Below are positions 1-8,997 of a DNA stretch of 64,000 bases, piece after piece. Numbering within the stretch: the stretch's first letter is position 1; the number at the start of each line of letters is the position of its first letter. The position numbers and the translations under genes were made by a program. The notes below the pieces were generated by a model. It saw only the letters and a list, made by a program, of their open reading frames with translations, had not been told where the DNA came from and ran no database searches. This stretch comes from Chitinophaga sp. H8 (GTDB taxonomy: Bacteria; Bacteroidota; Bacteroidia; Chitinophagales; Chitinophagaceae): positions 1,612,001 through 1,676,000 of the forward strand of contig NZ_JBEXAC010000002.1 in NCBI RefSeq assembly GCF_040567655.1, in the 5' to 3' direction.

Positions 1-1684
1 TCCAATGCAGGATGGCATCAAAGGTGCTTGGCTCCGGGTTCATGACCATGATCGGCATGGTGATGCCAGCTCTCCTTAGCTCTACCCCTTCATCAGCATA
101 CGCCACCGCCAGGTAATCCACTCCATGGAATTGAAGCAGGTTGGCAATTTCAAAGCTGCCACTGCCATAGGAAAATGCTTTTACCATGGCCATCAGCCGC
201 GTACCCGGTTTTAACAATGCCTGGTATTGCTGCACATTATGTGCGATGGCACTCAGATTGATTTCAAGAATGGTCTGATGCGCTTTTTGTTCAAGCAGTT
301 TACCTATACGTTCAAATTCAAAAACGCGGGCACCCTTCACCAGGATGGTTTCATGCTGGAATTCAGCAGAGTTGAACTGCTGAATGAATTCATCTGTAGT
401 ATTGAAAAACTGTGTCTTCAGGTCAGGGATCTGCTGAAAACATTTTTTCTCACGGGAAATATTTTTGCCGATGGCAATTAACTTCTGTACCCCCTTCTTC
501 TGTAAAAGGCTGGCTACCTCCTCATACAGGGAGGCCTCTCCTTTACCGCTTTGCAAAATATCACTCAGGATCACCGTACGGGTGGGATGCTGTTGCTGCT
601 GCTGTAAGAAGTCGAGCGCAATAGTCAGTGAGCCTAAATCCAGGCTATAGCTGTCATTGATAACAGAGCAGTTATTAATACCCTGTTTTAGCTCCAGGCG
701 CATAGCAATGTTGCTCAGCAACTCCATCCGTTGCTGAATCACGGTTGCTTCCATCCCCAGGTGAAGCATAATAGCCCAGCAGTGAATCGCATTTTCAATA
801 GAGCCCTCGTCTACAAATGGAATGCGGATAGATAAAGTATGTGCTTGTTTGTATAAAGCCTCAATGCTGGTATGAGTGTCTCCCTTCTCAACGGTGGTAA
901 TACGGAGGTCTGCATCTGTTTTCCTGGACCAGGAGAGCAATTGGTGCCCTTCCTGATTATCTTTTTTGCCAAACTGGGCATGAAAGGTAAGGACACATTC
1001 GTTTAATACAAGATAGTCCTTACAGTAAATCAGCAGTTCGCTTTTGGCAAACAGTACCAGTTTTTCATTTATTTTTTGACGGATATTAAGGAAGCCTTCA
1101 TTGTGGGCCTCACCAATATTGGTAAAAATGCCAATATTGGGGCGGATGATCTTTTCCAGGTTCACCATCTCACCAGGCTGGGAAATGCCGGCTTCAAAGA
1201 TAGCCAGCTGATGCTCCGGCTTCATTTGCCAAACAGACAGCGGCACACCGATCTGTGAATTGTAGCTTTTAGGGCTGCGAACAATATTATAATCTTTTTC
1301 CAGCAGCTGATAAAGCCATTCTTTAATAATGGTCTTACCATTACTGCCCGTAATACCTATAACCGGAATGTGGAATTGCTGGCGATGATATGCCACCAGG
1401 GCATGTAATGCCTGCAAGGTGTCTTTTACCAGTATGATATTGGCTTTAGGGAAATTTTCCAGGGCAATCTGTTCACTTACCACAAAGTTACTCACTCCTT
1501 TGCGATACAGTTCTTCCATGTACTGATGAGCATTACGGCGTGCGCTTACCAACGGTATAAACAGGGATGTTTCCGGAAAACTCATTTTCCGGCTATCCAA
1601 TAAAAGATGTTCTATTTCAGGAAATCCGGTCTGTTGCAACAATTCTCCTTTCAGGATTTTGTTGATACTTTCTGCGTTATACAC
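1..1684 (-). CDS. Bifunctional MurF ligase / alanine racemase fusion (5' part, runs off the window)
   Basis: The visible 561 residues begin with a MurF-type Mur ligase and end in the N-terminal part of a fold-III alanine racemase. The ligase P-loop GITGSNGKT lies at residues 110-118. The racemase PLP lysine is K502 in MVKAFSYGSG. Known fusions of this type in Bacteroidota are a little over 800 residues, so roughly a third is missing beyond base 1. The role would be making D-Ala and joining D-Ala-D-Ala to the UDP-MurNAc-tripeptide in the cytoplasm. The second P-loop Thr is Ile (KTII), so ligase activity is less certain. No ATG exists between the upstream stop at 1727-1729 and the first conserved residues, so I take the GTG at 1684 as start. 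A complete separate MurF lies at 7572-8855. Confidence 0.9.
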   Translation of the reverse strand, partial: MYNAESINKILKGELLQQTGFPEIEHLLLDSRKMSFPETSLFIPLVSARRNAHQYMEELYRKGVSNFVVSEQIALENFPKANIILVKDTLQALHALVAYHRQQFHIPVIGITGSNGKTIIKEWLYQLLEKDYNIVRSPKSYNSQIGVPLSVWQMKPEHQLAIFEAGISQPGEMVNLEKIIRPNIGIFTNIGEAHNEGFLNIRQKINEKLVLFAKSELLIYCKDYLVLNECVLTFHAQFGKKDNQEGHQLLSWSRKTDADLRITTVEKGDTHTSIEALYKQAHTLSIRIPFVDEGSIENAIHCWAIMLHLGMEATVIQQRMELLSNIAMRLELKQGINNCSVINDSYSLDLGSLTIALDFLQQQQQHPTRTVILSDILQSGKGEASLYEEVASLLQKKGVQKLIAIGKNISREKKCFQQIPDLKTQFFNTTDEFIQQFNSAEFQHETILVKGARVFEFERIGKLLEQKAHQTILEINLSAIAHNVQQYQALLKPGTRLMAMVKAFSYGSGSFEIANLLQFHGVDYLAVAYADEGVELRRAGITMPIMVMNPEPSTFDAILHW

Positions 1685-1741
1685 TTTTCTCAGATTTGAA
1701 TAATTAGTTGGCTGGTCACCAAAATATTAATGAACGCTTTT

Positions 1742-1918
1742 TCAGTTTTTTGCGTCTATGGGAATGCTTTCTTTTTTGTTAAAAAAAGCGGGCAACGTAG
1801 CATCGGCCAGTTTCAGGGGTACATTTGGCGGATCTTCTGCAGCTACATTCAGGCATGAAACCAGTGCCGATACGGTCACAATGCCGGGGGTAGCATACGT
1901 CCACTGCGCAGTTATCAT
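1742..1918 (-). CDS. Possible small protein of 58 residues, function unknown
   Basis: An ATG-started frame lies between a good -7 box at 1951-1944 and the MurF-Alr fusion, so it would be the first cistron of that transcript. The predicted protein has a mildly hydrophobic N-terminal half (around GIVTVSALVSCLNVAA) and a polar C-terminal half ending in DAKN. I recognise no family. The stretch could equally be an untranslated leader, because the opposite strand is also open here (1758-1952). Confidence 0.3.
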   Translation of the reverse strand: MITAQWTYATPGIVTVSALVSCLNVAAEDPPNVPLKLADATLPAFFNKKESIPIDAKN

Positions 1919-1943
1919 GAATCCGTCAGGATTTGGTGAGGGG

Positions 1944-1951
1944 CAAAGATA
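1944..1951 (-). promoter_or_regulatory. -7 promoter box TATCTTTG for the murF-alr transcript
   Basis: The minus strand reads TATCTTTG, a full match to the Bacteroidota -7 consensus TAnnTTTG. It lies just after the gldG stop and gives the fusion gene its own promoter, with a leader of about 260 nt that holds the 58-residue frame. No clear -33 element is visible. Confidence 0.5.
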
Positions 1952-1975
1952 AGGTTTTTGAGGCAGGCCTATGGC

Positions 1976-3694
1976 TTACTTTCCAAATTTTCGCTGCCGT
2001 ACAAATTGAAATATCATGGCAAAAAGTAATACGATGCCAATGGGTAATAAGAAACAGATAGCCTGCCACTTGGTTTTTTCCTGCTTTACTTTTTCTGCAT
2101 CCAGCAAACGCAGGGTAAGTTCCTTATTGCGGCTTTCCATAATACTGGTGGTATTGGTCAGGTATTCCAGACAATTCAGGAAAAATTCTTTATTGGCAAA
2201 TACAAACTCCTGGTTAAATTCATTCACTCCCATCTGCAATGGGCCATTCTTGCGGGAAACAGCATTGGCAATGACTTCCCCGTCGCTCACTACAATCATC
2301 TTATTAGATGTGTCCGCCACCGCTTTATAAGGCTGGCCCGATAACCGCAGTATTTCATTTTGGGCTGCCTGATCCAGCCGGTTACGGAAAAGGGAAGTAA
2401 AACTACCTTCCATTAATACGGCTGTAGGTATAAATGATTGCCGGAACTCTCTGGGATTAGGTCTTGCTTTCACCACATCCCAATTGATCTGCACAGGTGT
2501 TTTTACAGTACGGCTGTTGCGGGAAGTGGTCAGGAGGATCGTTTTATGTACATTTTCACTTTTAATGGTATCTATGGAGCTGGTAAAGCGGCTGAGCACC
2601 ATGTCCAGGTTTTTAACAATGGGATGTGCTCCTGTGGGAACCAGCAACGGAAAATAGGGGAAAGGTACTGGCTGGATCTGTGGCTGGTTGCCCACATGCC
2701 CAACTACCAGCGGTACTATATCACATTGCAGGTCCTGTACCAGGTCCTGGTTGATCCGCACGCCATAGCGAAACAGCAGGTCTTCCAGGTTTAAGCCCTG
2801 GTCAAAAGCGATAAACTCATTATGCAGCTGCAAACTGTCCATCGAGGCATTCAATACATCCAGGAACCAGAGTATCTTACCGCCATTCATGACATACTGA
2901 TCGATTTTCAGCTTGTCGGCATCACTAAACCGTTCAGATGGCCGGGCGAATAACAGTACATCAAAATCTTTTGGAATGTAAGCGGTGCTTTGCAGGGTGA
3001 GGGTATCCAGCAGGTAATTGTTTTGCAGGGTATTCAGCGCATCATAGATTTCAGCACCCAGTGTTTCACCATTGCCCAGCATGTACCCTACCAGTGGTTT
3101 TTCTTTTTGCTGTAGCTTATAAATAGCATTGGCAAACTGATATTCCAGCAATGCCTCGGAATTGGTCATGGTTTCCATGGGGTTTTGTCCGCCCTGGCTT
3201 TTCAGGAGGTTAATACCCATCGTTTTTCCTTTGTAATGGAGTAGGGCACCAGGGAAGATCATTTTTTCCGCATATCCTTCATTGGCTTCCTGCTGTACTT
3301 TAAGGTTAAAAGGCATAATACCCTGTGCTACCAACTCTCCCTGAAAGGCCATACGTGCAGAATCTGTCATCCCCTGCCCAGGACTTACAAAAGCAAACTG
3401 AATATGTTGTTTTCCATACTCCCGGAACTCATCGAGCATTTCCTGAGTGGATTGCGCCAACTGGCGGAAACTGGCGGGATAATCCCCTTTTAGAAATACT
3501 TCAATGGTAACGGTACTGTCCAGCCCCCGGAGCAATTGTTTGGTACTGGGAGTAAGTGTATATCTTTTTTCAGCAGTCAGGTCCCAGCGCCCATGCAGGT
3601 AAGAAGCCGCAATGTTTACCCCGGCGAGCAGCAACACCACCAAAGCAGCGCGTTGTATATATTTTTTCCGTTTCGTTGTTTGCATCTGTTCCAT
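1976..3694 (-). CDS. gldG: Gliding-motility ABC transporter accessory protein GldG
   Basis: The 572-residue protein has one transmembrane helix near residues 13-31, a large extracytoplasmic region of the GldG/ABC auxiliary type (an AQSTQEMLDEF segment, then a Rossmann-like part with NGGKILWFLDV), and a second helix near the C-terminus (PIGIVLLFAMIFQFV). In Flavobacterium, GldA, GldF and GldG form an ABC transporter needed for gliding. The gene follows gldF by 47 bp in the same direction, forming a gldF-gldG operon. The ATPase gene gldA is not in the window. The start is either the first Met or the MQTTKRKKY Met three codons later. Confidence 0.9.
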   Translation of the reverse strand: MEQMQTTKRKKYIQRAALVVLLLAGVNIAASYLHGRWDLTAEKRYTLTPSTKQLLRGLDSTVTIEVFLKGDYPASFRQLAQSTQEMLDEFREYGKQHIQFAFVSPGQGMTDSARMAFQGELVAQGIMPFNLKVQQEANEGYAEKMIFPGALLHYKGKTMGINLLKSQGGQNPMETMTNSEALLEYQFANAIYKLQQKEKPLVGYMLGNGETLGAEIYDALNTLQNNYLLDTLTLQSTAYIPKDFDVLLFARPSERFSDADKLKIDQYVMNGGKILWFLDVLNASMDSLQLHNEFIAFDQGLNLEDLLFRYGVRINQDLVQDLQCDIVPLVVGHVGNQPQIQPVPFPYFPLLVPTGAHPIVKNLDMVLSRFTSSIDTIKSENVHKTILLTTSRNSRTVKTPVQINWDVVKARPNPREFRQSFIPTAVLMEGSFTSLFRNRLDQAAQNEILRLSGQPYKAVADTSNKMIVVSDGEVIANAVSRKNGPLQMGVNEFNQEFVFANKEFFLNCLEYLTNTTSIMESRNKELTLRLLDAEKVKQEKTKWQAICFLLPIGIVLLFAMIFQFVRQRKFGK

Positions 3695-3741
3695 TGCGAA
3701 TGATCAATTACGAATGACAGTCCCGTCATTTACACTTTTCC

Positions 3742-4476
3742 TTATTGCCAGATTTTTCGTTGCAGGGATATTTTGGACAGGTAAAGTATAAAGCCTGTTA
3801 CGCTGATAAAATATACCACATCCCGGCTATCTATTACTCCACGGCTGATGGAAGTATAATGAAACTTAATGCCCGCCATTTGCAGGTAGTAATCAGCCCC
3901 ACCGGTAAAAACAGTTAGCTTGCTCAATGCATCAAAACCGTTGTAGAATATAAAGCAGGTAAATACAGCCACTAAAAAAGCCACTACGGCATTATTGGAA
4001 AGAGAAGAGGCCCAGCAGCCGATAGCTGTAAATATAGCGCCCAACAAAAAGAGGCCGATGTAGGAACCAGTGATGCCACCGGTATCCAAACGTACCGGAG
4101 TAGCGCTCAGCTGCTGTATGGCAAAATAATATACGAATGTTGGTAATAAGGAGATCAGTACAATCAGCAGGCTGGCCCAGAATTTTCCCATTACAATCTG
4201 CCACCAGGTAAGCGGTTTGGTGCTGAGCAGCTCCATGGTACCCGTTTTGTATTCATCTGCAAAGCTGCGCATGGTAATCGCTGGTATAAGCAACAGGTAG
4301 ATCATGGGGGCCAGCTCAAAAAGCGGATCCAGATTGGCATAGCCGGCATCCAGCAGGCTGGTGTCCGGAAATACAAAAAGCAACAACCCATTTGCCAGCA
4401 AAAAAAGAATGATAGCTACATAGCCGGTAATACTGCTGAAAAACTGGTTTATCTCTTTTTTAAAGATGGCGAGCAT
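3742..4476 (-). CDS. gldF: Gliding-motility ABC transporter permease GldF
   Basis: This 244-residue integral membrane protein of the ABC-2 permease type has about six hydrophobic helices. After the first helix it carries the EYKTGTMELLSTKPLTWWQI segment typical of ABC-2 permeases that couple to an ATPase. It is the membrane subunit of the GldAFG transporter linked to gliding. It is the first gene of the gldF-gldG pair, with a -7 box about 30 bp before its ATG. The family assignment rests on the permease motifs together with the adjacent gldG. Confidence 0.9.
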   Translation of the reverse strand: MLAIFKKEINQFFSSITGYVAIILFLLANGLLLFVFPDTSLLDAGYANLDPLFELAPMIYLLLIPAITMRSFADEYKTGTMELLSTKPLTWWQIVMGKFWASLLIVLISLLPTFVYYFAIQQLSATPVRLDTGGITGSYIGLFLLGAIFTAIGCWASSLSNNAVVAFLVAVFTCFIFYNGFDALSKLTVFTGGADYYLQMAGIKFHYTSISRGVIDSRDVVYFISVTGFILYLSKISLQRKIWQ

Positions 4477-4506
4477 GTAGGATCAGGTAAAGAATTACTA
4501 AAACTA

Positions 4507-4514
4507 CAAATATA
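4507..4514 (-). promoter_or_regulatory. -7 promoter box TATATTTG for gldF-gldG
   Basis: The minus strand reads TATATTTG, matching TAnnTTTG, 30 bp before the gldF ATG and downstream of the iscU terminator. This separates the gld operon from isc transcription. Confidence 0.5.
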
Positions 4515-4558
4515 TATTAAATAGTCGATGGACGATAGCGGGGGCTTATACACAAAAA

Positions 4559-4590
4559 AATACCGCCGGAGCTTGGCTACCGGCGGTATT
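4559..4590 (-). terminator. Rho-independent terminator after iscS-iscU
   Basis: An 11-bp perfect stem pairs 4559-4569 with 4580-4590 (core ACCGCCGG/CCGGCGGT) around a 10-nt loop. On the minus strand it is followed by a run of seven T. It sits downstream of iscU and before the gldF promoter. Confidence 0.85.
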
Positions 4591-4737
4591 ATGCCTGGCA
4601 GGCAGTGAGATGCTGTGAACCAGGCGTATTAATTAATATAGTGTTGTTGGGCTATCCGGATTGGGAGAAAACTTCTACAGGAGCCGGATCAGTTGCCTGT
4701 ACCCGGCGCTGCACACCTGGTTGTTTGCCAGTGTTGT

Positions 4738-5157
4738 TTAGTGTACTATGCTTTCTTCAAACTGTAATACTTCCAGCCCGTTTTTCTGGCGGTAGTCATT
4801 GATCGCAGCTTTAATGGCATCCTCGGCTAATACAGAACAGTGGATTTTTACCGGTGGAAGATTTAATTCTTCTACGATATCCATGTTGTCTATCTGTACC
4901 GCTTCATCAATGCTTTTACCTTTTAACCATTCAGTAGCCAGGGAAGAAGACGCAATAGCAGAACCACATCCAAAGGTTTTGAACTTGGCATCTGTAATAA
5001 TCCTGGTAGCAGGATCTACTTCGATCTGCAAACGCATCACATCTCCACATTCCGGTGCACCCACCAGACCAGTACCCACGGTAGCTTTGCTTTTGTCCAG
5101 CGTGCCTACATTCTTTGGATTATTGTAATGATCAAGTACTTTTTCCGAATAAGCCAT
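4738..5157 (-). CDS. iscU: Iron-sulfur cluster assembly scaffold IscU
   Basis: The 139-residue scaffold carries the three conserved cysteines C37 (PECGD), C64 (FGCGSAIASS) and C107 (KIHCSVLAEDA), plus the LPPVK motif at 100-104 that is recognised by the HscA chaperone in other bacteria. It accepts sulfur from IscS and builds Fe-S clusters in the cytoplasm. It follows iscS by 46 bp on the same strand. The length is slightly above E. coli IscU (128) owing to a C-terminal extension. No iscR, iscA, hscA, hscB or fdx is adjacent. Confidence 0.96.
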   Translation of the reverse strand: MAYSEKVLDHYNNPKNVGTLDKSKATVGTGLVGAPECGDVMRLQIEVDPATRIITDAKFKTFGCGSAIASSSLATEWLKGKSIDEAVQIDNMDIVEELNLPPVKIHCSVLAEDAIKAAINDYRQKNGLEVLQFEESIVH

Positions 5158-5203
5158 ATTTATGATTGATTTATAATGTTAATTTTTAAGAACATCCCTT
5201 GTT

Positions 5204-6421
5204 TTAATGGTGGGCCCATTCAATGGCATTCAGGTCTACACCGTCTTTGAACATTTCCCATAAAGGACTCATGTCACGTAATTTATTGACAGTGTCTGTT
5301 ACAGCCTGAATGGTATAGTCAATTTGTTCATCCGTGGTAAACCGTCCCAGGCCAAAACGAAGTGAAGAATGTGCCAGGTCATCTCCTAAACCAAGGGCTT
5401 TTAGTACATAGCTGGGCTCTAGTGAGGCAGAAGTACAGGCGGAGCCGGAAGAAAGCGCAATGGTTTTGTTAAAGCCCATCATCAGTCCTTCTCCTTCTAC
5501 ATACTTAAAAGAGATATTGCTTACATGAGGTAAACGGTGGGCAGTAGACCCATTTACATAAGACTCTTCCAGTTGCAATAATGCCTTTTCCAGACGATCC
5601 CTCATTACTGACAACCGCTTGGCTTCTTCATCCATTTCCAGCCTGCAGAGCTCACACGCTTTACCAAAACCTACAATACCGGTTACATTCAGTGTGCCGG
5701 AGCGCATCCCCCTTTCATGACCACCGCCATCCATTTGCGCGGTTACTTTTACACGGGGAGATTTGCGGCGTACATACAATGCACCAATACCTTTGGGGCC
5801 ATACATTTTATGTGCACTGAAAGCCATCAGGTCTATACCATCTTTATTTACGTCAATGGGTATTTTACCTACGGCCTGAGTGGCATCCGTCATCACCAGT
5901 ACCCCATGTCTTTTGGCAATAGCGCTGATTTCACGGATAGGATTGATCACGCCAATTTCATTATTGCCATACATGATGGCTACCAATATCGTTTGTGGTG
6001 TAATAGCAGCTTCCAGCTCTTTCAGATTAATCAGGCCTTCGCTGTCTACTTTAAGGTAGGTAATCTGCGCACCTTGTTTTTCAAGGTGTTTGCAGGTATC
6101 CAATACCGCTTTATGTTCAATATCTGTAGTAATAATATGATTGCCTTTGGAAGCATACATTTCGTATACACCTTTAAGGGCCAGGTTATCTGCTTCTGTA
6201 GCGCCGGAAGTAAAAATGATTTCCTTCGGATCAGCGCCTATCAGTTTGGCTACCTGCTCACGGGCATAGTCCACCGCTTCCTCGGCTGCCCACCCGAATG
6301 GATGGTTACGACTGGCTGCATTACCAAACATTTCAGTGAAATATGGTAGCATTGCCTCTACTACTCTTGGGTCACAAGGGGTAGTCGCATTGTTGTCGAG
6401 GTAAATAGGCAGCTTTAACAT
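5204..6421 (-). CDS. iscS: Cysteine desulfurase IscS
   Basis: The 405-residue PLP enzyme shows [13 protein letters not shown] at the N-terminus, the PLP lysine K205 in [10 protein letters not shown], and the catalytic cysteine C329 in the [10 protein letters not shown] loop typical of group I IscS/NifS. It converts cysteine to alanine and passes the sulfur to IscU and other acceptors. In this window the MoeB-rhodanese protein of the molybdenum cofactor cluster could be one such acceptor (inference). The operon is iscS-iscU and ends at the terminator at 4559-4590. Confidence 0.97.
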   Translation of the reverse strand: MLKLPIYLDNNATTPCDPRVVEAMLPYFTEMFGNAASRNHPFGWAAEEAVDYAREQVAKLIGADPKEIIFTSGATEADNLALKGVYEMYASKGNHIITTDIEHKAVLDTCKHLEKQGAQITYLKVDSEGLINLKELEAAITPQTILVAIMYGNNEIGVINPIREISAIAKRHGVLVMTDATQAVGKIPIDVNKDGIDLMAFSAHKMYGPKGIGALYVRRKSPRVKVTAQMDGGGHERGMRSGTLNVTGIVGFGKACELCRLEMDEEAKRLSVMRDRLEKALLQLEESYVNGSTAHRLPHVSNISFKYVEGEGLMMGFNKTIALSSGSACTSASLEPSYVLKALGLGDDLAHSSLRFGLGRFTTDEQIDYTIQAVTDTVNKLRDMSPLWEMFKDGVDLNAIEWAHH

Positions 6422-6551
6422 ATTTATTATTCTCTTTATGTAATTACGAAATCAACACGAATTTACGACATTCGTTCTATTTTTACCGGGTTAGGGGTAT
6501 TGTATATTCCGATACAGGGATAGAAATTGTTTATTGAAAACTGGCGTTACA

Positions 6552-6559
6552 CAAAGGTA
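6552..6559 (-). promoter_or_regulatory. Candidate -7 box TACCTTTG for iscS-iscU
   Basis: The minus strand reads TACCTTTG, a full match to TAnnTTTG, but it lies about 130 bp upstream of the iscS ATG. The intervening leader contains two TTACGA words. It could be the iscS promoter, or a nearer unrecognised one may exist. Confidence 0.3.
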
Positions 6560-6615
6560 TGAGGAGAACATGATCATCTGTTTGACATACAAATTATGCC
6601 TATTAAATCTTTATC

Positions 6616-7017
6616 ATGCTTAGAGTGGAACATATTGGTATAGCAGTGAAATCGCTGGATATATCTATCCCTTTGTTTGAAAAACTGCTGAATGCTCCTT
6701 GTTATAAACAGGAGGTGATAGGCAGTGAGCAGGTGCAAACCGCTTTTTTCCAGCAGGGAGAAACAAAGATTGAATTATTGGAGTCTATGTTGCCCGGTAG
6801 TATTATTGAGCGCTTTATCAATAAACGGGGAGAAGGGATCCATCATATTGCATTCGAAGTGGCTGATATTAAAGCTGAAATGAAAAGGCTTTCGGAGGAA
6901 GGGTTTACCTTATTGCAGCAGGAACCTACATTAGGTGCTGATAATAAGCTGGTGTGTTTCCTGCATCCTAAAACTACCAATGGGGTGCTGATTGAACTGT
7001 GCCAGGAGATCAAATAG
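6616..7017 (+). CDS. mce: Methylmalonyl-CoA epimerase
   Basis: This 133-residue vicinal-oxygen-chelate protein begins with VEHIGIAVKSL (metal-binding His). It also has KIELLE, GEGIHHIAFEV (second metal His) and the C-terminal GVLIELCQE (metal Glu). It interconverts (R)- and (S)-methylmalonyl-CoA between propionyl-CoA metabolism and methylmalonyl-CoA mutase. It stands alone, divergent from iscS. The mutase genes are not in the window. Confidence 0.93.
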   Translation: MLRVEHIGIAVKSLDISIPLFEKLLNAPCYKQEVIGSEQVQTAFFQQGETKIELLESMLPGSIIERFINKRGEGIHHIAFEVADIKAEMKRLSEEGFTLLQQEPTLGADNKLVCFLHPKTTNGVLIELCQEIK

Positions 7018-7571
7018 GTGCCGGAGAAAGCCGGATTATCCTGTAAAATCCATTGTGACTGTCTTAAAACCACTTTTAACCCGGATCACCAATCCCCAAA
7101 ATGGCAAAAAAACCTGTGTAACTCCTGTATAGCCCTCCCTTGTATAAATAATTTTACTTATTAACTTATTGATTACCAGTTCATATGGAGTCGTGAAAAA
7201 ATATTTTCCATTTTAGCAATCCAAAGTAAATCCATACTCGTAGATATCATTGTAGCAATTGTTGAAGAGGCGTCAATCAAAATAACAATATTAAAAAACG
7301 ACTTTAAATTCCTTGAGAACCGAATAATACCTGTTGAAATCCGTGATCCTTGATATGAAAACTATACCAGACGTATTCAGTTCCTCAAATCAATACAAAT
7401 CCGTTTTTAAAGAAATTATATAAAGGTGTGGCTATGTGCAGTAAGTTAATGAGGTTAACGCACCTTGTAAAGAAACTCTAAAGTTGGCATAGGTTATGAA
7501 CACCTGCGGGTTTTTTAGCTTGCAGGTCTCTTTTTAAAACTGCTTTTTGTTTTAAAACTATTATTTGCCAA
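7018..7571. other. 554-bp intergenic region without a supported gene
   Basis: This stretch is clearly more AT-rich than its neighbours. On the plus strand a startless open frame of about 60 codons runs to the stop at 7351-7353 and then breaks. No ATG or ribosome binding site supports it, so it may be chance or a decayed gene. A weak inverted repeat (ACCTGC at 7502-7507, GCAGGT at 7522-7527) followed by a short T run lies near the murF end. I see no RNA gene or mobile element. Confidence 0.5.
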
Positions 7572-8855
7572 TCAGGCCTGGATTACTTTTTCCATTCCAA
7601 CACTTCTGGATCCTTTAACCAATATATAGGTATTGGTAAATTGTTGTTGTTGCAACCATGCAGTGGCTGCTGCGGCATCTTCCAGATAAATATAGGGATG
7701 TTGTATCTTGCTGAAATCCCCTCCTACCAATACTACTGCATGCCAATGCGCTTTTTGAAGCAGGTCTGCAATAGCCTGATGTTCCTTTACACTATCGGCT
7801 CCTAATTCCATCATCGCTCCCAGCAACAGTACTTTTTGCGGGGCAGTAATGCCGGCAAAGTTTTCTATAGCCGCCTTCATACTGGATGGATTGGCGTTAT
7901 AGGCATCCATGATAATTGTATTGCTACCTTGCTGTATGATCTGTGAACGATTATTGGCAGGTACATAAGCAGCAATAGCGGGGGCTATTTTTTCCGACGG
8001 AACGCCAAAATGATGGGCTACTGCTACTGCCGCCATCACGTTAGGGAAATTATAAGCGCCTACCAGGTTGGTTTGGATGAAGCCTATTTCCTGCTTGCCG
8101 GTTGGCTGTACCCCTAAAAAGGCTGCGTCTGCCACCGGTTGGCCGGTATAATCTGCGTGGTCCTTCCCGTAGGTAATGATTGTTTTTATCCCCCGGCTCA
8201 TATCCACCAGATAAGGATGGTCTGTACAAATGAATACAGCGCCGTTATTTGCCCGCAGGTAATCAAACAATTCTCCCTTGGCCTTTTTCACCCCTTCCTC
8301 ACTGCCAAAGCCTTCCAGGTGAGCCTTCCCTATATTGGTAATGATGCCATGGGTAGGCCTGGCGATCAGGCAATAACTTTCAATTTCATGCTGGTGGTTG
8401 GCACCCATCTCAATTACCGCTACCTCCACATCATCCCCAATACTTAAAATAGTCAGCGGTACACCGATATGATTGTTCAGATTGCCTTGCGTGGCGTAAG
8501 TCTTAAAGGAGGCAGATAAAGCTGCTTTGACCAGCTCCTTCGTAGTCGTTTTTCCGTTAGTGCCTGTAATGGCAAGGAAAGGAATATTGAACTGATTACG
8601 ATGATGTAATGCCAGCTGTTGCAGGGCATGCAAAACGTCGTCTACCAGCATCATTTTATCCGGAACGGTAAAATAGGCAGCATCATCGATTACTGCAAAT
8701 GCTGCGCCTAGTTCCAGGGCTTTTTCTGCATAGACATTGCCATTGAAATTATCTCCTTTGAGGGCAAAGAAGATGTCATTGGCTTTTAGTTTGCGCGTAT
8801 CCGTTTGCACGGAAGGATATTGCCGGTATATGCTGTAGAGTTGTTCAATATTCAC
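7572..8855 (-). CDS. murF: UDP-N-acetylmuramoyl-tripeptide:D-alanyl-D-alanine ligase MurF (stand-alone)
   Basis: The protein is 427 residues from the chosen GTG. The Mur ligase P-loop GTNGKTTTKEL lies near residues 98-108, followed by VEVAVIEMGANHQHEIE, NIGKAHLEGFGS and DAYNANPSSM, all standard MurF blocks. It catalyses the last cytoplasmic step of the peptidoglycan precursor, adding D-Ala-D-Ala. An upstream TTG at 8885 is in frame, but a -7 box at 8881-8874 overlaps that extension, so the GTG at 8855 (VNIEQLYSIYR) is the more likely start. This copy has an intact KTTT P-loop, unlike the MurF half of the fusion at the window start. Confidence 0.94.
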   Translation of the reverse strand: MNIEQLYSIYRQYPSVQTDTRKLKANDIFFALKGDNFNGNVYAEKALELGAAFAVIDDAAYFTVPDKMMLVDDVLHALQQLALHHRNQFNIPFLAITGTNGKTTTKELVKAALSASFKTYATQGNLNNHIGVPLTILSIGDDVEVAVIEMGANHQHEIESYCLIARPTHGIITNIGKAHLEGFGSEEGVKKAKGELFDYLRANNGAVFICTDHPYLVDMSRGIKTIITYGKDHADYTGQPVADAAFLGVQPTGKQEIGFIQTNLVGAYNFPNVMAAVAVAHHFGVPSEKIAPAIAAYVPANNRSQIIQQGSNTIIMDAYNANPSSMKAAIENFAGITAPQKVLLLGAMMELGADSVKEHQAIADLLQKAHWHAVVLVGGDFSKIQHPYIYLEDAAAATAWLQQQQFTNTYILVKGSRSVGMEKVIQA

Positions 8856-8873
8856 GGTAAGCGTGTTTGATTG

Positions 8874-8881
8874 CAAAAGTA
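8874..8881 (-). promoter_or_regulatory. -7 promoter box TACTTTTG for murF
   Basis: The minus strand TACTTTTG matches TAnnTTTG and lies 18 bp upstream of the GTG at 8855. It decides the start codon, because the longer TTG-started frame would begin upstream of the transcript. Confidence 0.5.
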
Positions 8882-8997
8882 ACAAAGCCAGCTTATATTT
8901 AATGCGTCAGGCAACTATTTACCTGTAAGTACCGTATCCTTACCTGGAACAGTGCACCAGCAACGCGGTGTATTCGTTTTTTAAACCAGTGGCAACT

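Noticed and set aside
5717..6349. 210-codon plus-strand open frame opposite iscS
   Set aside because: It lies wholly antisense to iscS, whose PLP lysine and catalytic cysteine are intact; composition of a highly conserved gene creates the open frame.
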